From: Amphiura filiformis | Taxonomy: Eukaryota; Echinodermata; Ophiuroidea; Amphilepidida; Amphiuridae | NCBI RefSeq assembly: GCF_039555335.1 | Contig: NC_092641.1 | Span: forward strand, 31,494,848 to 31,558,847 | Reading direction: 5' to 3' | DNA length: 64,000 nt | Shown: one piece after another, positions 46,491-59,303 of the stretch | Position numbering within the stretch: position 1 is the first letter of the stretch | Layout of the letters: every line of letters begins with the position of its first letter | Program-made: the position numbers and the translations under genes | Notes under the pieces: generated by a model | What the model was told of the DNA's origin: nothing | Databases searched by the model: none | What the model saw: the letters and a program-made list of their open reading frames with translations, nothing else

Positions 46491-48365
46491 TAGAAGGCAT
46501 GTACATTCCAAATTTTTTGTGCGCTCCTCATGCATGATTGTTAAGTATTCATTCAATTATATGTACTCTCAAGCTTCAAATCAACAAAATGTGTGCACAC
46601 TTACAATTTTGGTGTAACACTGTATGACTCAATGAGTAATAACTTCAAACGGTAATTTTAGCTAATGAGTTAATGACCATAGGTGTAGATCCTGGGGTGG
46701 GGGATAAATTCCCACCTAATATTTTGAAATTTGGGGGTGGGGCATACAATCATCCCCCAATGTTGACGCCTGTAGGCCTATATGGGTTTGTGACCAAATT
46801 AACCCCATATTTGGGCAATTTGGTCATTTTAACTTAAAAAGTGCCAATTTTTTTTTTTTTTGTACTTCACACTAATTCATTCCAGTTTTGTACCATAGGC
46901 CTATACATGTATCGCCAATCTAGCTTTAATATGGCAAAATTTTTCATGCGCTTCGCGCATTTGTACCATGAACTTATTTTGGAAATTGCAACCAAAAGGT
47001 GCAATTACAAATGTAGACTTCAAGAAATTTTCTCCAACTCTATCCCCCATGTCAAAAAGAAATCTACGCCACTGTTAATGACATATATTTTTGGTTTCTT
47101 TTTTAGGACATGTAGAGGGGATAAAAAAAAATTTAGACCATACATTATGTAAAAAGAGGGGGAAAAAAGGGGCGGAATGAAAAATGTTATACTGCAACAA
47201 CCCCTTGTCCTATTGAGCTAGATGAGGTCTCATTTTAAAGCTGAAGGATGGGGTAAAAATTTTGGAAAATGTCAATGAAACAGAAGTTTAAACAAAAAAA
47301 TGGCAGCAGTTTACATAAATTTGAAATTGCAGGGGTGGAGGAGCAGGTGGGTCAGGAGCAGGTGGGTCAGGAGGAGGTTGAGTGTACTGAGTGAATGGGA
47401 ATATTGTTTTTTGTCATACCCAGACATGTTTTACAAATATATTTTAAACAATATATATTATAAGGAGCTGTTTTAAGTATTTAATTGTGAGTAACACATC
47501 AGAGTATTGTTCTGAAACATTTAAACATTTTCAGTATCAGTACTTGTAAAGTGGTATGTTCATTTGCATGGAATGCACTTGTAATTCCTTATGTATTCTA
47601 TTGTTTTCTAATATCGAATTTGAAGAAACAGCATTTTGCCATAGCACGCTTATTAGTCACCCTACTATGCTAAAAGTATACATTTTCTGGGGTGAAATTT
47701 GCTGACAAATTCAAAATTTGCATTCAAAATTGAGTAGGTTGAAGTGTTAGCAACTTGTCCTTAAAAATTCAAAAAATAATTAATTTCATGTACTTTTTAC
47801 ACACCCTGTATCTACGCCTTTTATTGAAAGAGTCATTTATTGACTCCAAGATGTTCTAATCATGTTTGGAACATATTCTGTTACAAAATATTCCAAACAC
47901 TCTATTTCAATGATGTGCAATGTAAATTGCTCTGATAATAGTCGAAAAGGAGAAAAATGCATTTAAAGTTTCAAATTTACATTGAATCCTGTACATTAAT
48001 TAGGCGGAAACTGTCTGTTTTCGCAAAAAAGGAACATATTTTTTTCTTCAAAAGTCATGTTGATTAATAAAAAGGGTCATAACCTCCAAAATATCCAAAA
48101 ATCATTTTTTGGTAAGTTTTTGGCCTGTAATGCAAAATGGACCACCTTCTGACATGCGACCACATACACAATGTACATGTACGTATGACATGTGTGCAAA
48201 CTCATGTGATATCCCAAATACAGTCATTCCGACATTCGTTTACTATCCTGTATCCAGCTGCATGTCCAGCTAGTACAGGATCTATACAGTGATTTTTTTT
48301 ATTTTGGGTGGATCACCGTACTCACTGTATAGGCATTTAATTTTTACATTGAAAATACATGTCAC
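46491..48365. other. Sequence without recognisable gene
   Basis: Contains a dispersed-repeat-like stretch bounded by gtgtagat (46684) and atctacgcc (47063), and a small aggagcaggtgggtc tandem repeat at 47338-47385. No convincing exon found. Confidence 0.4.
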
Positions 48366-48476
48366 CCATGCACCACGCAATTGAATAGCAGAGCGATACT
48401 GCACAGGTTCGCTGCACTGCTGGTTACCAGCTGAGTTGCTCTCGTCTATGTCGTCCTCGTCAATCGGGGCCGGAGC
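48366..48476 (-). CDS. Candidate internal exon (exon B of a minus-strand gene)
   Basis: The minus strand has an acceptor (acgttttttag) followed by 37 codons reading APAPIDEDDIDESNSAGNQQ and CSEPVQYRSAIQLRGAW, then a GTGACA donor. It starts in phase 0, which fits the phase-0 donor of the candidate first exon at 50956-51054. GC content is higher than the surroundings. I recognise no family. The donor choice is uncertain: a GTGCAT donor 8 bp earlier is also possible. Confidence 0.35.
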
Positions 48477-49620
48477 CTAAAAAACGTGGCGCACATATCA
48501 TGACATCGAGAATTGATGCAAATTTTTACGGTAAAAGCAGTCATACCTAGAAAGGATCAAATTCAAATTGAGAAAATATTCTAGGTATGACTTGTTGTAC
48601 TAATCATGTCCAGCTATCAAAATTACTTCACTTCAATATAAAAAGGTTCTAGATGCATTGCATGCATTAATAACACAGTTAAAGCCATATTACATGTATA
48701 ACATTTTCATACAAAATAGATCAGCATTTCTTTGCCATAAAATGTTAATTGGAATTTACTACCACTGTACCAGTGCATAGTCGGTATGCTAGGTGAATTC
48801 AAATTTGCCATCAAACGGTATCATTTTATATAATTAAAGCCCTTGAGTAAACAAAGCCAAAATCGAAAACCTTTTTTCATAGCACTTTCCGTAGCAAAGT
48901 TACATCTTGTCAAAGATTGACTTTCATCAAAAAGATTCAGCTAGCAAAATTCCCCAAAACGGCATTTTGGGGGTGTTTCTAGATCTTAGTCTCATTATGA
49001 TACCGGTAGCAGCTTTTTTTAATGGAACTGCTATCAAAATCCCTCTAAAATTCCATGTGCAATTGTCTGATCACCATAAAAATCATATATTTGGGTCAAG
49101 TGAAGTATAGAAAACATATTTATGTAGGTTTCCTTCTTCGCCAGTTGTTTTAAATTTCAATGTAAATATGCATTGACATTGTCTGCGAATTTGGCTGACT
49201 AGCAAATGTGTTAACTAAGGTTTGCCTGGGATACCTACATGTATATGTCGCCAATTGATACGTACCACTCCTTCGGTCATGTTATGGTACGACCCTTTGT
49301 TGTGTAGATCACCGTCCGGCGTCCCGCACGCCGTGTACATACTGTGTGTTATGAACATTGTGTACATGTATGGTATGCGCTCGACTAATAATTCCATCGT
49401 AATAATAAAACGACGGTTCCATCGTTTTATTCAAAATCTCGGATTTTGACAAAACTACAGCACCTAGAGTCTTGATTTAAGCAGGGTATATTGGTTTAAT
49501 AAAGTACAATATAATCGTGTAAAAAACGAATTTTAAAAAATCAGTGAGGCGTCCTCCTCAGCAAATGTTATAATATCATGGCTTTAATCGCACTTTGGTC
49601 CAAACATGCCAATAACACAA
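48477..49620. other. Sequence without recognisable feature (possible intron)
   Basis: No repeat or coding signal beyond short chance frames; between candidate exons A and B. Confidence 0.4.
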
Positions 49621-49649
49621 TCCCCGGGACCAGTGATCGAATTTAGGAA

Positions 49650-49825
49650 AAATAAATGGTTGTCCCACGGACAACCAGAATACAATTTCTGGTTGTCCGT
49701 CTAAGTTTTTGGTTGTCCGTAGGCCTACAAATATGACTTTTTGCTAGATTTATGGTTGTCCAGCGGACAACCGAATGAGTATTTTGGTTGTCCGGCGACT
49801 TAATTAGTTGTCCGGGCAACCGAAA
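49650..49825. repeat. Cluster of ggttgtccg/cggacaacc palindromic words
   Basis: Six or more ggttgtcc words, several paired with an inverted ggacaacc (for example 49657-49677 and 49753-49772). It looks like an old foldback repeat. Confidence 0.7.
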
Positions 49826-49920
49826 ACCAAAATTTCGAACCCTGCCCGGGACACAATCGCAATCTGGACAGATAGTATCAGTTTGTGAATTGAGGACATC
49901 GAATAAGTTCCTTGTACTAA

Positions 49921-50717
49921 GGGGCCGTCCATAATTTTGGCCATTTTTACTTACGTACAAAGCGTACGTAAGAGGGAGGCAGGGGGTAAAAATCCTGGGC
50001 ATGTGTACGTAAGAAAAATGGCGATTTGTTTGAGCAATAAAAAAATTAAAGTGAAAATTATTATGGTATTTTCCAATATTTTATATAACCAATTGACCTA
50101 AAATTGTTCAATTCGTTTTAACAATTTCTTTAACATATGCAAAAAATGATTTTCGCTTTACATGTAATGTTGAGTCTAATATGCAGAAGCAGTGGTCCTA
50201 TTTTACATTATGCTCAATTTATTTCATACCAAAATACCAAATACCATACACCAAACATGTCAAAGGGATGTCCCCCTGGTTCCCTCTATATATGATTTGA
50301 TCCCGGAGTTCTATTAAAGTGGAAAAGAGAGTATAGGATGTTCAGCAGATTTTGGAGTGCATTAGTCATTTAGTTAGATTCAGGTTGCATTTTTTAAAGC
50401 TATGTTTTAATTTATTGATGGCTTTCGTTTTCATGAATATAAGGTTTAAAAGGAATTCTTTTAGCATTTCTCAACTTATCTGTAAAAATATTAATCATGT
50501 TAATCCAGAACTAACTGTCCTCCTGGATCACCGTAACGCGTAATATAACCCTAACCTAAACTCTAACCACAACCCCAAGCCAACCTCTCAATTTTGCTAT
50601 TAGTAGTCATGGAAATCCTTCGCCATTTTATTTGTACGTAACTCGAGGGAGGGAGGGGGTAAAAAGTTACGTACGCTTTGTACGTAAGTGAAAATGGCGA
50701 AAATTATGGACGGCCCC
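49921..50717. mobile_element. PIF/Harbinger-like MITE
   Basis: It begins ggggccgtccataatttt and ends aaaattatggacggcccc; the inverted match continues through cgtacaaagcgtacgtaa to over 50 bp. TAA stands on both sides (49918-49920 and 50718-50720), a 3-bp duplication of the kind made by Harbinger-type transposases. No coding capacity. Confidence 0.85.
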
Positions 50718-50955
50718 TAAATCTGGTCCCAAAACAAACCTTGGCCATTATGGCCATATATGCACAATTGCACATGTATGCATATACCCCGGTATGTGAA
50801 TTGTCATGATTGATTGTTGCGTGATCATGCCACTCATGGTGATTCGATTCACAATCACATGCTAACTTTTTTACGCGTCTAAACCTCTACAATTAGCAAT
50901 CGGTTCTCAATATTATACATGATATGACCTTAGAATATTATTAGTCAACACTCAC

Positions 50956-51054
50956 CGCCAGGCTTGGGTCCTTTAACATGTTTAATACCTTCCAAAAGTG
51001 CCCATTTCTGTGGACATGTCGATCGCGATACCGATACTGAGTGTAGGCTGCCAT
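50956..51054 (-). CDS. Candidate first coding exon (exon A of a minus-strand gene)
   Basis: ATG at 51054 is preceded by acA-AT context (gttacaatggc), close to a good start. It opens 33 codons (MAAYTQYRYRDRHVHRNGHF, WKVLNMLKDPSLA) that end exactly at a consensus donor gcg|gtgagt. The phase-0 junction agrees with exon B. The protein is not recognised. No TATA box is visible upstream. The gene could continue towards the RAG1-like exon, which is co-linear on the same strand, but nothing in the sequence proves the connection. Confidence 0.4.
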
Positions 51055-51162
51055 TGTAACAGTATCATGTGCTAGAAGGAGTCAAGGAGAGCCCGTTTTC
51101 AAGAGGAGCACCCCTGTCGCAGGTGAAATGGCGTTAGGCCTACATGTCACTCATCTATCATC

Positions 51163-51336
51163 ATTTTATACCAGAAGTGACTCCTAAATTACCTTTGACC
51201 CTAAATAAAAAAATACCACATAATACATTGGGTATAACAATTCATGTGTGAACATACCATATCACTCTCCTATGTTTTTCTTACCTAAGAAAATTGTTTG
51301 AAGGAATTTCGTTTTATACCGGAAATGACCCCTTAA
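51163..51336 (+). mobile_element. HINE-T fragment left of the TTAA insertion
   Basis: One and a bit monomers, more diverged than those in the arrays. It stops inside gacccctta, and the rest of the same monomer resumes at 52744. Confidence 0.8.
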
Positions 51337-51779
51337 GGTTAGCTGAGAGTTTTTCATGCGCTTGATTTCAGAGGGCGTAAGTTCATAACAGAAACAGCCA
51401 TGCAGAAAATGAACAAGCGTACTGGGACGTAGGCCTACTTTACAATAGAATATTGATCCACGGTCAAGACATGAAACTTGGCTTAGCTGTGCCCGGAGCT
51501 CGTGAGTCGGGGGCGGGCGGGGGTGTCATGAGGGGCGGCATGCCGGGTCGGATGCCGAGGGAGGGGCACAAGCCGTTTTCGGCAATTTTCATAAGGATTT
51601 TATAAATTTTAAATAAATTATAAAATCAACAACAGTATCAAAAAGCAATTATTTGCAAATCGAATTTGGGAAGAATATTCAAAAAGACAGACTTAGCAGG
51701 CCTACACATTTCTGATTTATTTAAAGTGAAAAACAATCAATCACGATTCACTGCAGTCAGCGAATCAATCAAATAAAAC

Positions 51780-51886
51780 TAAAAAGAAAGGAGCAAGAAA
51801 GAATAAAGAAATAGTGAAAAAGAGAAAGAAAGAGAGAGAGAGAAAGAAAAAGAACGACAAAGAAAGGAAGAAAGAGAGAAAGAAAT

Positions 51887-51922
<36 letters not shown>

Positions 51923-51965
51923 GGAAAGAAAGAAAGTAAAAATGAGAAAAGAAAAAAGGAAAGAA
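51780..51965. repeat. (GAAA)n-like purine tract
   Basis: Continuous gaaa/gaga words. It lies downstream of the tRNA-like promoter in the minus direction, as a pyrimidine-rich SINE tail. Confidence 0.85.
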
Positions 51966-51969
51966 AATT

Positions 51970-52048
51970 CAGCCACACGGGGACTCGAACCCACAAAATT
52001 GTTCATAACAGATTCCCAGTCCAACGCCCTATCCACTCGACCATACAT
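51970..52048 (-). repeat. tRNA-derived SINE head (or tRNA-Ser-like relic)
   Basis: The minus strand contains an A box (tggtcgagtgg) and a perfect B box (ggttcgagtcc) at tRNA-like spacing, with ggcgttggactgggaatc between them. Acceptor and anticodon stems pair poorly, so it is not an intact tRNA. The adjoining pyrimidine-rich stretch supports a SINE. Confidence 0.6.
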
Positions 52049-52743
52049 CAGCTTACGAAATTTCTTGTTCTCGAAGCGGATATGTAACTATTGATGCAAT
52101 TACTTAATGATTACAATCGCGTCCGCACAATGGCTCTTAGAATAAACACGCATGTCGGCGCTGAAATTTTGAACGAAGTGATGGAGGAAAAACCTCGTTT
52201 TTGCAATACTAGCTTCAATTTGGAGTGAAAATCAAATGGGATAGCAATTGGCAGAATGTTGAGAAATAATGTAGGTATTCAGATGTCTAAATTAACGCCC
52301 CGTTATCAAGATATCGATAATTTCACAAAACAGTTTTTTCTCAGACAAGATTCTCGAAAATGTTCCCCAAAAACGGGCTTTTTAAATTTAATTGGTACTG
52401 TATTTGGTTCTTCCCCATGGCAACATTATTTCTTTAATCGATTTGTAGTACAATACAAAAAAGGAGAAAACAATCACTCGGCGTGGTTTTATACGGAGCG
52501 AACATTTGAAAAAAACTGCATGGAACGTGTTTTTGATCTTGTGAACATGGTGCGTAAAAATGATTTAAACGAAGGATTTTCAAACGGATTCTAAATTTTT
52601 TTATAAACACACAAAAAAATTGTAAAGATACATCCATGCACCAACATTTGACTCACTGCGATATTTGATTGCTGAGAAAACGCGGTTTTAGAGAACAACT
52701 TTATACGTCTTTTATACGTTTTTATACGTTTCTTCGTGTAACC

Positions 52744-53769
52744 TTAATGAACTTTGATCCCAAATTAAAAAATACCATATAGACATTGAGTAAACACAAT
52801 TAATGTGTGAACATACCATCACTCTCCTATGTTTTTATTAGGTAATAAATTTTTTTGAAGATATTTCGATTTATAACGGAAGTGACACCTTAATGGCCTT
52901 TGACCCCAAATCTGTGTACACCCCATAGACATTGGGTAATAACAATGCATGTGTGTAAGTGGCATCACTGTCCTAAGTAATTTGTGGGAGAAGATGTATT
53001 TTAAAGGTATTTCGTTTTATACCGGAAATGACCCCTTAATGACCTTTGACCCCAAATAAAAAAATACCATATATACATTGGGTAAACATAATTCATGTGT
53101 GAACATACCAGCACTCTCCTGTGGTTTTCTTAGCAAATGAAGTGTTTTGAAGATATTTCGATTTATACCGGAAGTGACCCCTTAATGACCTTTGACCCAA
53201 AACATGTGTACACCACATTGACACTGGGTAATAACAATGCATATGTGCAAGTGGTGTCACTGTCCTACGTAATTTGTGGGAGAAGATGCATTTTAAAGGT
53301 ATTTCGTTTTATACCGGAAGTGACCCTTAATGACCTTTTGACCCCAAATAAAAAAAATACCACATATACATTGGGTAACTGCAACTCATATGTGAACATA
53401 CCGTTACTGTCCTATGTTTTCCTTAGCTAATAAAAAAAATTGAAGGTATTCCGTTTTATGCCGGAAGAGACCCCTTAATGACCTTTGACCCCAAATCTGT
53501 GCACACCTTACAGACACTGGGTAATTACAATGCATGTGTGTAAGTGGCGTCACTGTCCTACGTAATTTGTAGGAGAATATGCATTTTGAGTTAAATTCAC
53601 GTTTTTGACCCCTATGACCCCTGCGTGACCTTTGACCCCACGAGTTTCATGTGACATGTAGGGGCATGGTCAATGATCATTGTGACCAAGTTAAGTCAAA
53701 ATCGATGTAAGCATGTGAGTGCTAGAGCAAATGTAATGGTTGACAGAAAGAAAGAAGAAAGAAGAAGAA
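52744..53769 (+). mobile_element. HINE-T copy 16 (right part, second array block)
   Basis: Continues the fragment at 51163-51336 after the TTAA insertion. It has six monomers and a tail unit without hairpin. No head is present, so the 5' end was lost or lies beyond the older fragment. Confidence 0.8.
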
Positions 53770-55039
53770 CTAGACTTAGCTGTGGTCCAAGACCACGAAC
53801 ACAGCCGTGTTGTTACCCCTTAATGACCTTTGACCCCAAAATATATGAAAACCCCATAGACATTGGCTAATGTCAATGTATGTGTGCACGTGGCATCACT
53901 TTGCCATGTTATTTGTGGCAGAAGGGGCATTTTGAAGGTTTTCGTCTCAGACCGGAAGTGACCCCTTAATGACATTTGACCCCAAATAAAAAAAATACCA
54001 CATATGAATTGGGTAACCACAATTCATGTGTGAACATACCGTTACTGTCCTATGTTTTTCTTAGCAAATAAAAATTTTTGAAGGTTTTTCGTTTTATACA
54101 AGAAGTAACCCCTAAATGAATTTTGACCCCAAATATGTGTACACCCCATAGACACTGGGTAATAGCAATGCATGTGTGCAAGTGGCGTCACTGTCCTACA
54201 TAATCTGTGGAAGAAGATGCATTTTAAAGGTATTTCATTTTATACCGGAAGTGACCCCTTAATGAGATTTGACCCAAAACAAAAAAATACCACACATACA
54301 TTGGGTGACTGCAGATCATGTGTCAACATACCGTTACTGTCCCATGTTTTACTTAGCTAATAAAATTTTTGAAGGTATTTCGTTTTATACCGGAAGTGAC
54401 CCCTTAATGACCTTTGACCCCAAATCTGTGTACACCCCATATACTCTGGGTGACAACAATGCATGTGTGCAAGTGGTGTCTCTGTCCCACATAATTTGTG
54501 GAAGAAGATGCATTTTAAAGGTATTTCTTTTTATACCGGAAGTGACCCCTTAATGAGCTTTGACCCCAAATAAAAAAAATACCACATATACATTGGGTGA
54601 CTGCAGATCATATGTGAACATACCGTTACTGTGCTATGTTTTACTTAGCTAATAAAAATGTGTGAAGGTTTTTCGTTTTATACCGGAAGTGACCCCTTAA
54701 TGACCTTTGACCCCAAATCTGTGTACACCACATAGACACTGGGTAATAACAATGCATGTGTGCAAGTGGGGTCACTGTCCAACGTAAGTTGTGGGAGAAG
54801 ATGCATTTTAGTTGAAATCACGTTTTTGACCCTGTGACCCCTGCATGACCTTTGACCCCACAAGTTTCATGTGACATGTAGGGGCACGGTCAATGATCAT
54901 TGTGACCAAGTTAGGTCAAAATCGATGTAAGCGTTTGAGTGCTAGAGCAAATGTAATGGTTGACAGAAAGAAAGAAGAAAGAAGAAGAAGAACCTGTAAG
55001 AAAAAAGACACAGCCGTGACTAACGTCACGGCTGTGTAA
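53770..55039 (+). mobile_element. HINE-T copy 17
   Basis: Complete, with gtggtccaagaccac head and hairpin tail. It is nearly identical to the next copy and to copy 8 at 13611. Confidence 0.85.
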
Positions 55040-56261
55040 CTAGACTTAGCTGTGGTCCAAGACCACGAACACAGCCGTGTTGTTACCCCTTAATGACCTT
55101 TGACCCCAAAATATATGAAAACCCCATAGACATTGGCTAATGTCAATGTATGTGTGCACGTGGCATCACTTTGCCATGTTATTTGTGGCAGAAGGGGCAT
55201 TTTGAAGGTTTTCGTCTCAGACCGGAAGTGACCCCTTAATGACATTTGACCCCAAATAAAAAAAATACCACATATGAATTGGGTAACCACAATTCATGTG
55301 TGAACATACCGTTACTGTCCTATGTTTTTCTTAGCAAATAAAAATTTTTGAAGGTTTTTCGTTTTATACCGGAAGTAACCCCTAAATGAACTTTGACCCC
55401 AAATATGTGTACACCCCATAGACACTGGGTAATAGCAATGCATGTGTGCAAGTGGCGTCACTGTCCTACATAATCTGTGGAAGAAGATGCATTTTAAAGG
55501 TATTTCATTTTATACCGGAAGTGACCCCTTAATGAGATTTGACCCAAAATAAAAAATACCACACATACATTGGGTGACTGCAGATCATGTGTCAACATAC
55601 CGTTACTGTCCCATGTTTTACTTAGCTAATAAAAATTTTTGAATGTATTTCGTTTTATACCGGAAGTGACCCCTTAATGACCTTTGACCCCAAATCTGTG
55701 TACACCCCATATACTCTGGGTGACAACAATGCATGTGTGCAAGTGGTGTCTCTGTCCCACATAATTTGTGGAAGAAGATGCATTTTAAAGGTATTTCTTT
55801 TTATACCGGAAGTGACCCCTTAATGAGCTTTGACCCCAAATAAAAAAAATACCACATATACATTGGGTGACTGCAGATCATATGTGAACATACCGTTACT
55901 GTGCTATGTTTTACTTAGCTAATAAAAATGTGTGAAGGTTTTTCGTTTTATACCGGAAGTGACCCCTTAATGACCTTTGACCCCAAATCTGTGTACACCA
56001 CATAGACACTGGGTAATAACAATGCATGTGTGCAAGTGGGGTCACTGTCCAACGTAAGTTGTGGGAGAAGATGCATTTTTAGTTGAAATCACGTTTTTGA
56101 CCCCTGTGACCCCTGCATGACCTTTGACCCCACAAGTTTCATGTGACATGTAGGGGCACGGTCAATGATCATTGTGACCAAGTTAGGTCAAAATCGATGT
56201 AAGCGTTTGAGTGCTAGAGCAAATGTAATGGTTGACAGAAAGAAAGAAGAAAGAAGAAGAA
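55040..56261 (+). mobile_element. HINE-T copy 18
   Basis: Tandem near-duplicate of copy 17, differing by small indels and by loss of the hairpin tail. Confidence 0.85.
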
Positions 56262-57669
56262 CTAGACTTAGCTGTGGTCTAAGACCACGAACACAGCCGT
56301 GTGGTGACCCCTTAATCACCTTTGACCCCAACATATATGAAAACCCCATAGACATTGGCTAATGTCAATGCACGTGTCCACGTGGCATCACTTTGCTATG
56401 CTTTTGTGGCAGAAGGGGCATTTTGAAGGTATATCGTTTTATACCGGAAGTGACCCCTTACTGACCATTGACCCCAAATGTGTGTACACCATATAGACAC
56501 TGTGTTATAACAATGCATGTGTGCAAGTGGCGTCACTGTGCTACGTAATTTGTGGAAGAAGAAGCATTTTAAAGGTATTTCGTTTTATACCGGAAGTGAC
56601 CCCTTAATGACCTTTGACCCCAAATAAAATAATACCACATATAAACTGGGTAACCACAATTCATGTGTGAACATACCGTTACTGTTCTATGTTTTTCTTA
56701 GCAAATAAAAATTTTTGAAGGTTTTTCGTTTAATACCGGAAATGACCCTTAATGACCTTTGACCCCAAATCCGTGTACACCCTATAGACACTGGGTAAAA
56801 ACAATGCATGTGTGCAAGTGGCGTCTCTGTCCTATAGAATCTGTGGAAGAAGATGCATTTTAAAGGTATTTCGTTTTATACCGGAAGTGACCCCTTAATG
56901 AGATTTGACCCCAAATAAAAAAATACCACATATACATTGGGTGACAGGAGATCATGTGTGAACATACCGTTACTGTCCCATGTTTTACTTAGCTAATAAA
57001 ATTTTTGAAGGTATTTCGTTTTATACCGGAAGTGACCCTAAATGACCTTTGACCCCAAATCTGTGTACACCCCATAGACACTGGGTAATAACAATGCATG
57101 TGTGCAAGTGGCGTCTCTGTCCCACATAATTTGTGGAAGAAGATGCATTTTAAAGGTATTTCTTTTTATACCGGAAGTGACCCCTTAATGAGCTTTGACC
57201 CCAAATAAAAAAAATACCACATATACATTGGGTGACTGCAGATCATATGTGAACATACCATTACTGTGCTATGTTTTACTTAGCTAATAAAATTTTTTGA
57301 AGGTTTTTCGTTTTATACCGGAAGTGACCCCTTAATGACCTTTGACCCCAAATCTGTGTACACCACATAGACATTGGGTAATAGCAATACATGTGTGCAA
57401 TTGGGGTTGCTGTCCTACGTAAGTTGTGGGAGAAGATGCATTTTTAGTTTAAATCACGTTTTTGACCCCTGTGACCCCTGCGTGACTTTTGACCCCGCGA
57501 GTTTCATGTGACATGTAGGGGCATGGTCAATGATCATTGTGACCAAGTTAGGTTAAAATCAATGAAAGCATGTGAGTGTTAGAGCAAATGTAATGGTTGA
57601 CAGAAAGAAGAAGAAGAAAGAACCTGTAAGAAAAAAGACACAGCCGTGACTAACGTCACGGCTGTGTAA
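56262..57669 (+). mobile_element. HINE-T copy 19
   Basis: Among the longest copies (about 1.4 kb), with hairpin tail. Confidence 0.85.
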
Positions 57670-57773
57670 GAACCTAAGAAAAAAGACAAGCCTGTAAGTC
57701 ACGGCTGTGTAAGAACCTGTAAGAAAAAAGACACAGCCGTGACTAACGTCACGGCTGTGTAAAGAACCTGTAA
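57670..57773 (+). repeat. Two extra tandem tail hairpins
   Basis: One degenerate (gtaagtcacggctgtgtaa) and one intact copy of the gaacctgtaag-plus-hairpin terminus, without any head or core. A third start (agaacctgtaa) runs into the inverted segment. Confidence 0.85.
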
Positions 57774-58087
57774 GGGGTCAAAGGGCATTATTTGGGGTCA
57801 AAGGGCATTAAGGGGTCACTTCCGGTCTGAGACAAAAAACATTCAAAATGCCGCTCGGCCACAAATAACATGGCAAAGCAATGCCACGTGCACACATGCA
57901 TTGACATTAGTCAATGTCTATGGCGTTTTCATATATTTTGGGGTCAAAGGTCATTAAGGGGTCACAACACGGCTGTGTTCGTGGTCTTAGCCAATGTCTA
58001 TGGGGTTTTCATATATTTTGGGGTCAAAGGTCATTAAGGGGTAACAACACGGCTGTGTTCGTGGTCTTGGACCACAGCTAAGTCTAG
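57774..58087 (-). mobile_element. Two truncated inverted HINE-T heads
   Basis: 57774-57990 is an inverted head plus first monomer cut at ggtcttag. 57991-58087 is a second inverted head joined to it. Confidence 0.8.
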
Positions 58088-59303
58088 TTCTTCTTTCTTC
58101 TTTCTGTCAACCATTACATTTGCTCTAGCACTCACATGCTTACATCGATTTTGACCTAACTTGGTCACAATGATCATTGACCGTGCCCCTACATGTCACA
58201 TGAAACTTGTGGGGTCAAAGGTCACGCAGGGGTCATAGGGGTCAAAAACGTGATTTCGACTCAAAATGCATCTTCTCCTACAAATTACGTAGAACAGTGA
58301 CGCCACTTGCACACATGCATTGTAATTATCCAGTGTCTATAAGGTGTACACAGATTTGGGGTCAAAGGTCATTAAAGGGTCACTTCCGGTATAAAACGGA
58401 ATACCTTCAAAAAATTTTATTATCTAAGGAAAACATAGGATAATAACGGTATGTTCACATATGAGTGACATTTATCCAATGTATATGTGGTATTTTTTTA
58501 TTTGGGGTCAAAGGTCATTAAGGGGTCACTTCCGGTATAAAACGAAATACCTTTAAAATGCATCTTCTCCCACAAATTACGTAGGACAGTGACACCACTT
58601 GCACATATGCATTGTTATTACCCAGTGTCTATGGGGTGTACACAGATTTGGGGTCAAAGGTCATTAAGGGTCACTTCCGGTATAAAACGAAATACCTTCA
58701 AAACATTTTTATTAGCTAAGTAAAACATTGGACAGTAACGGTATGTTCACACATAATCTACAGTCACCCAATGTATATGTGGTATTTTTTTTATTTCGCG
58801 TCAAAGGTCATTAAGGGGTCATTTCCGGCATAAAACGAAATACCTTTAAAATGCATCTTCTCCCACAAATTACGTAGGACAGTGATGCCACTCACACACA
58901 TGCATTGTTATTACCCAGTGTCAATATGGTGTACACAGATTTGGGGTCAAAGGTCATTAAGGGGTCGCTTCCGGTATAAATCGAAATATTTTCAAAATTT
59001 TTTATTAGCTAAGAAAAACATAGGAGAGTGATGGCATGTTCACACATGAATTGTGTTTTCCCAATGTATATATGGTATTTTTTTATTTGGGGTCATAGGT
59101 CATTAAGGGGTCATATCCGGTTTGACACAAAAAACTTTCAAAATGCCCCTTCTGCCACAAATAACATGGCAAAGTGATGCCACGTACACACATACATTGA
59201 TATTAGCCAATGTCTATGGGGTTTTCTTATATTTTGTGGTCAAAGGTCATTAAGGGGTAACAACACGGCTGTGTTCGTGGTCTTAGACCACAGCTAAGTC
59301 TAG
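58088..59303 (-). mobile_element. HINE-T copy in inverted orientation
   Basis: Tail (ttctttctgtcaaccattac) at the left and head (cacagctaagtctag) at the right. It lacks the hairpin on its tail side. At 59304 an inverted tail end (ttacacagccgtga) of yet another copy begins and is cut after 14 bp. Confidence 0.85.

Larger units (their letters stand above)
51337..52743. mobile_element. 1.4-kb insertion with TTAA target duplication
   Basis: The HINE-T monomer is split exactly between two copies of TTAA (51333-51336 and 52744-52747). Ends are ggtta and taacc, a very short inverted repeat. TTAA duplication is typical of piggyBac- and Kolobok-type DNA transposons, and the insert is non-autonomous. 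Inside are a GA-rich tract and a tRNA-like SINE. The + frame at 52256-52594 is not recognised. Confidence 0.7.

Noticed and set aside
46684-47071. Possible MITE bounded by gtgtagat and atctacgcc
   Set aside because: The inverted match is only about 12 bp with mismatches and no target duplication is visible; it is too weak to call as an element.
52256-52594. 112-codon plus-strand frame inside the TTAA insertion
   Set aside because: No recognisable domain, and the insert has no transposase signature elsewhere. It may be a chance frame; a protein search would settle it.
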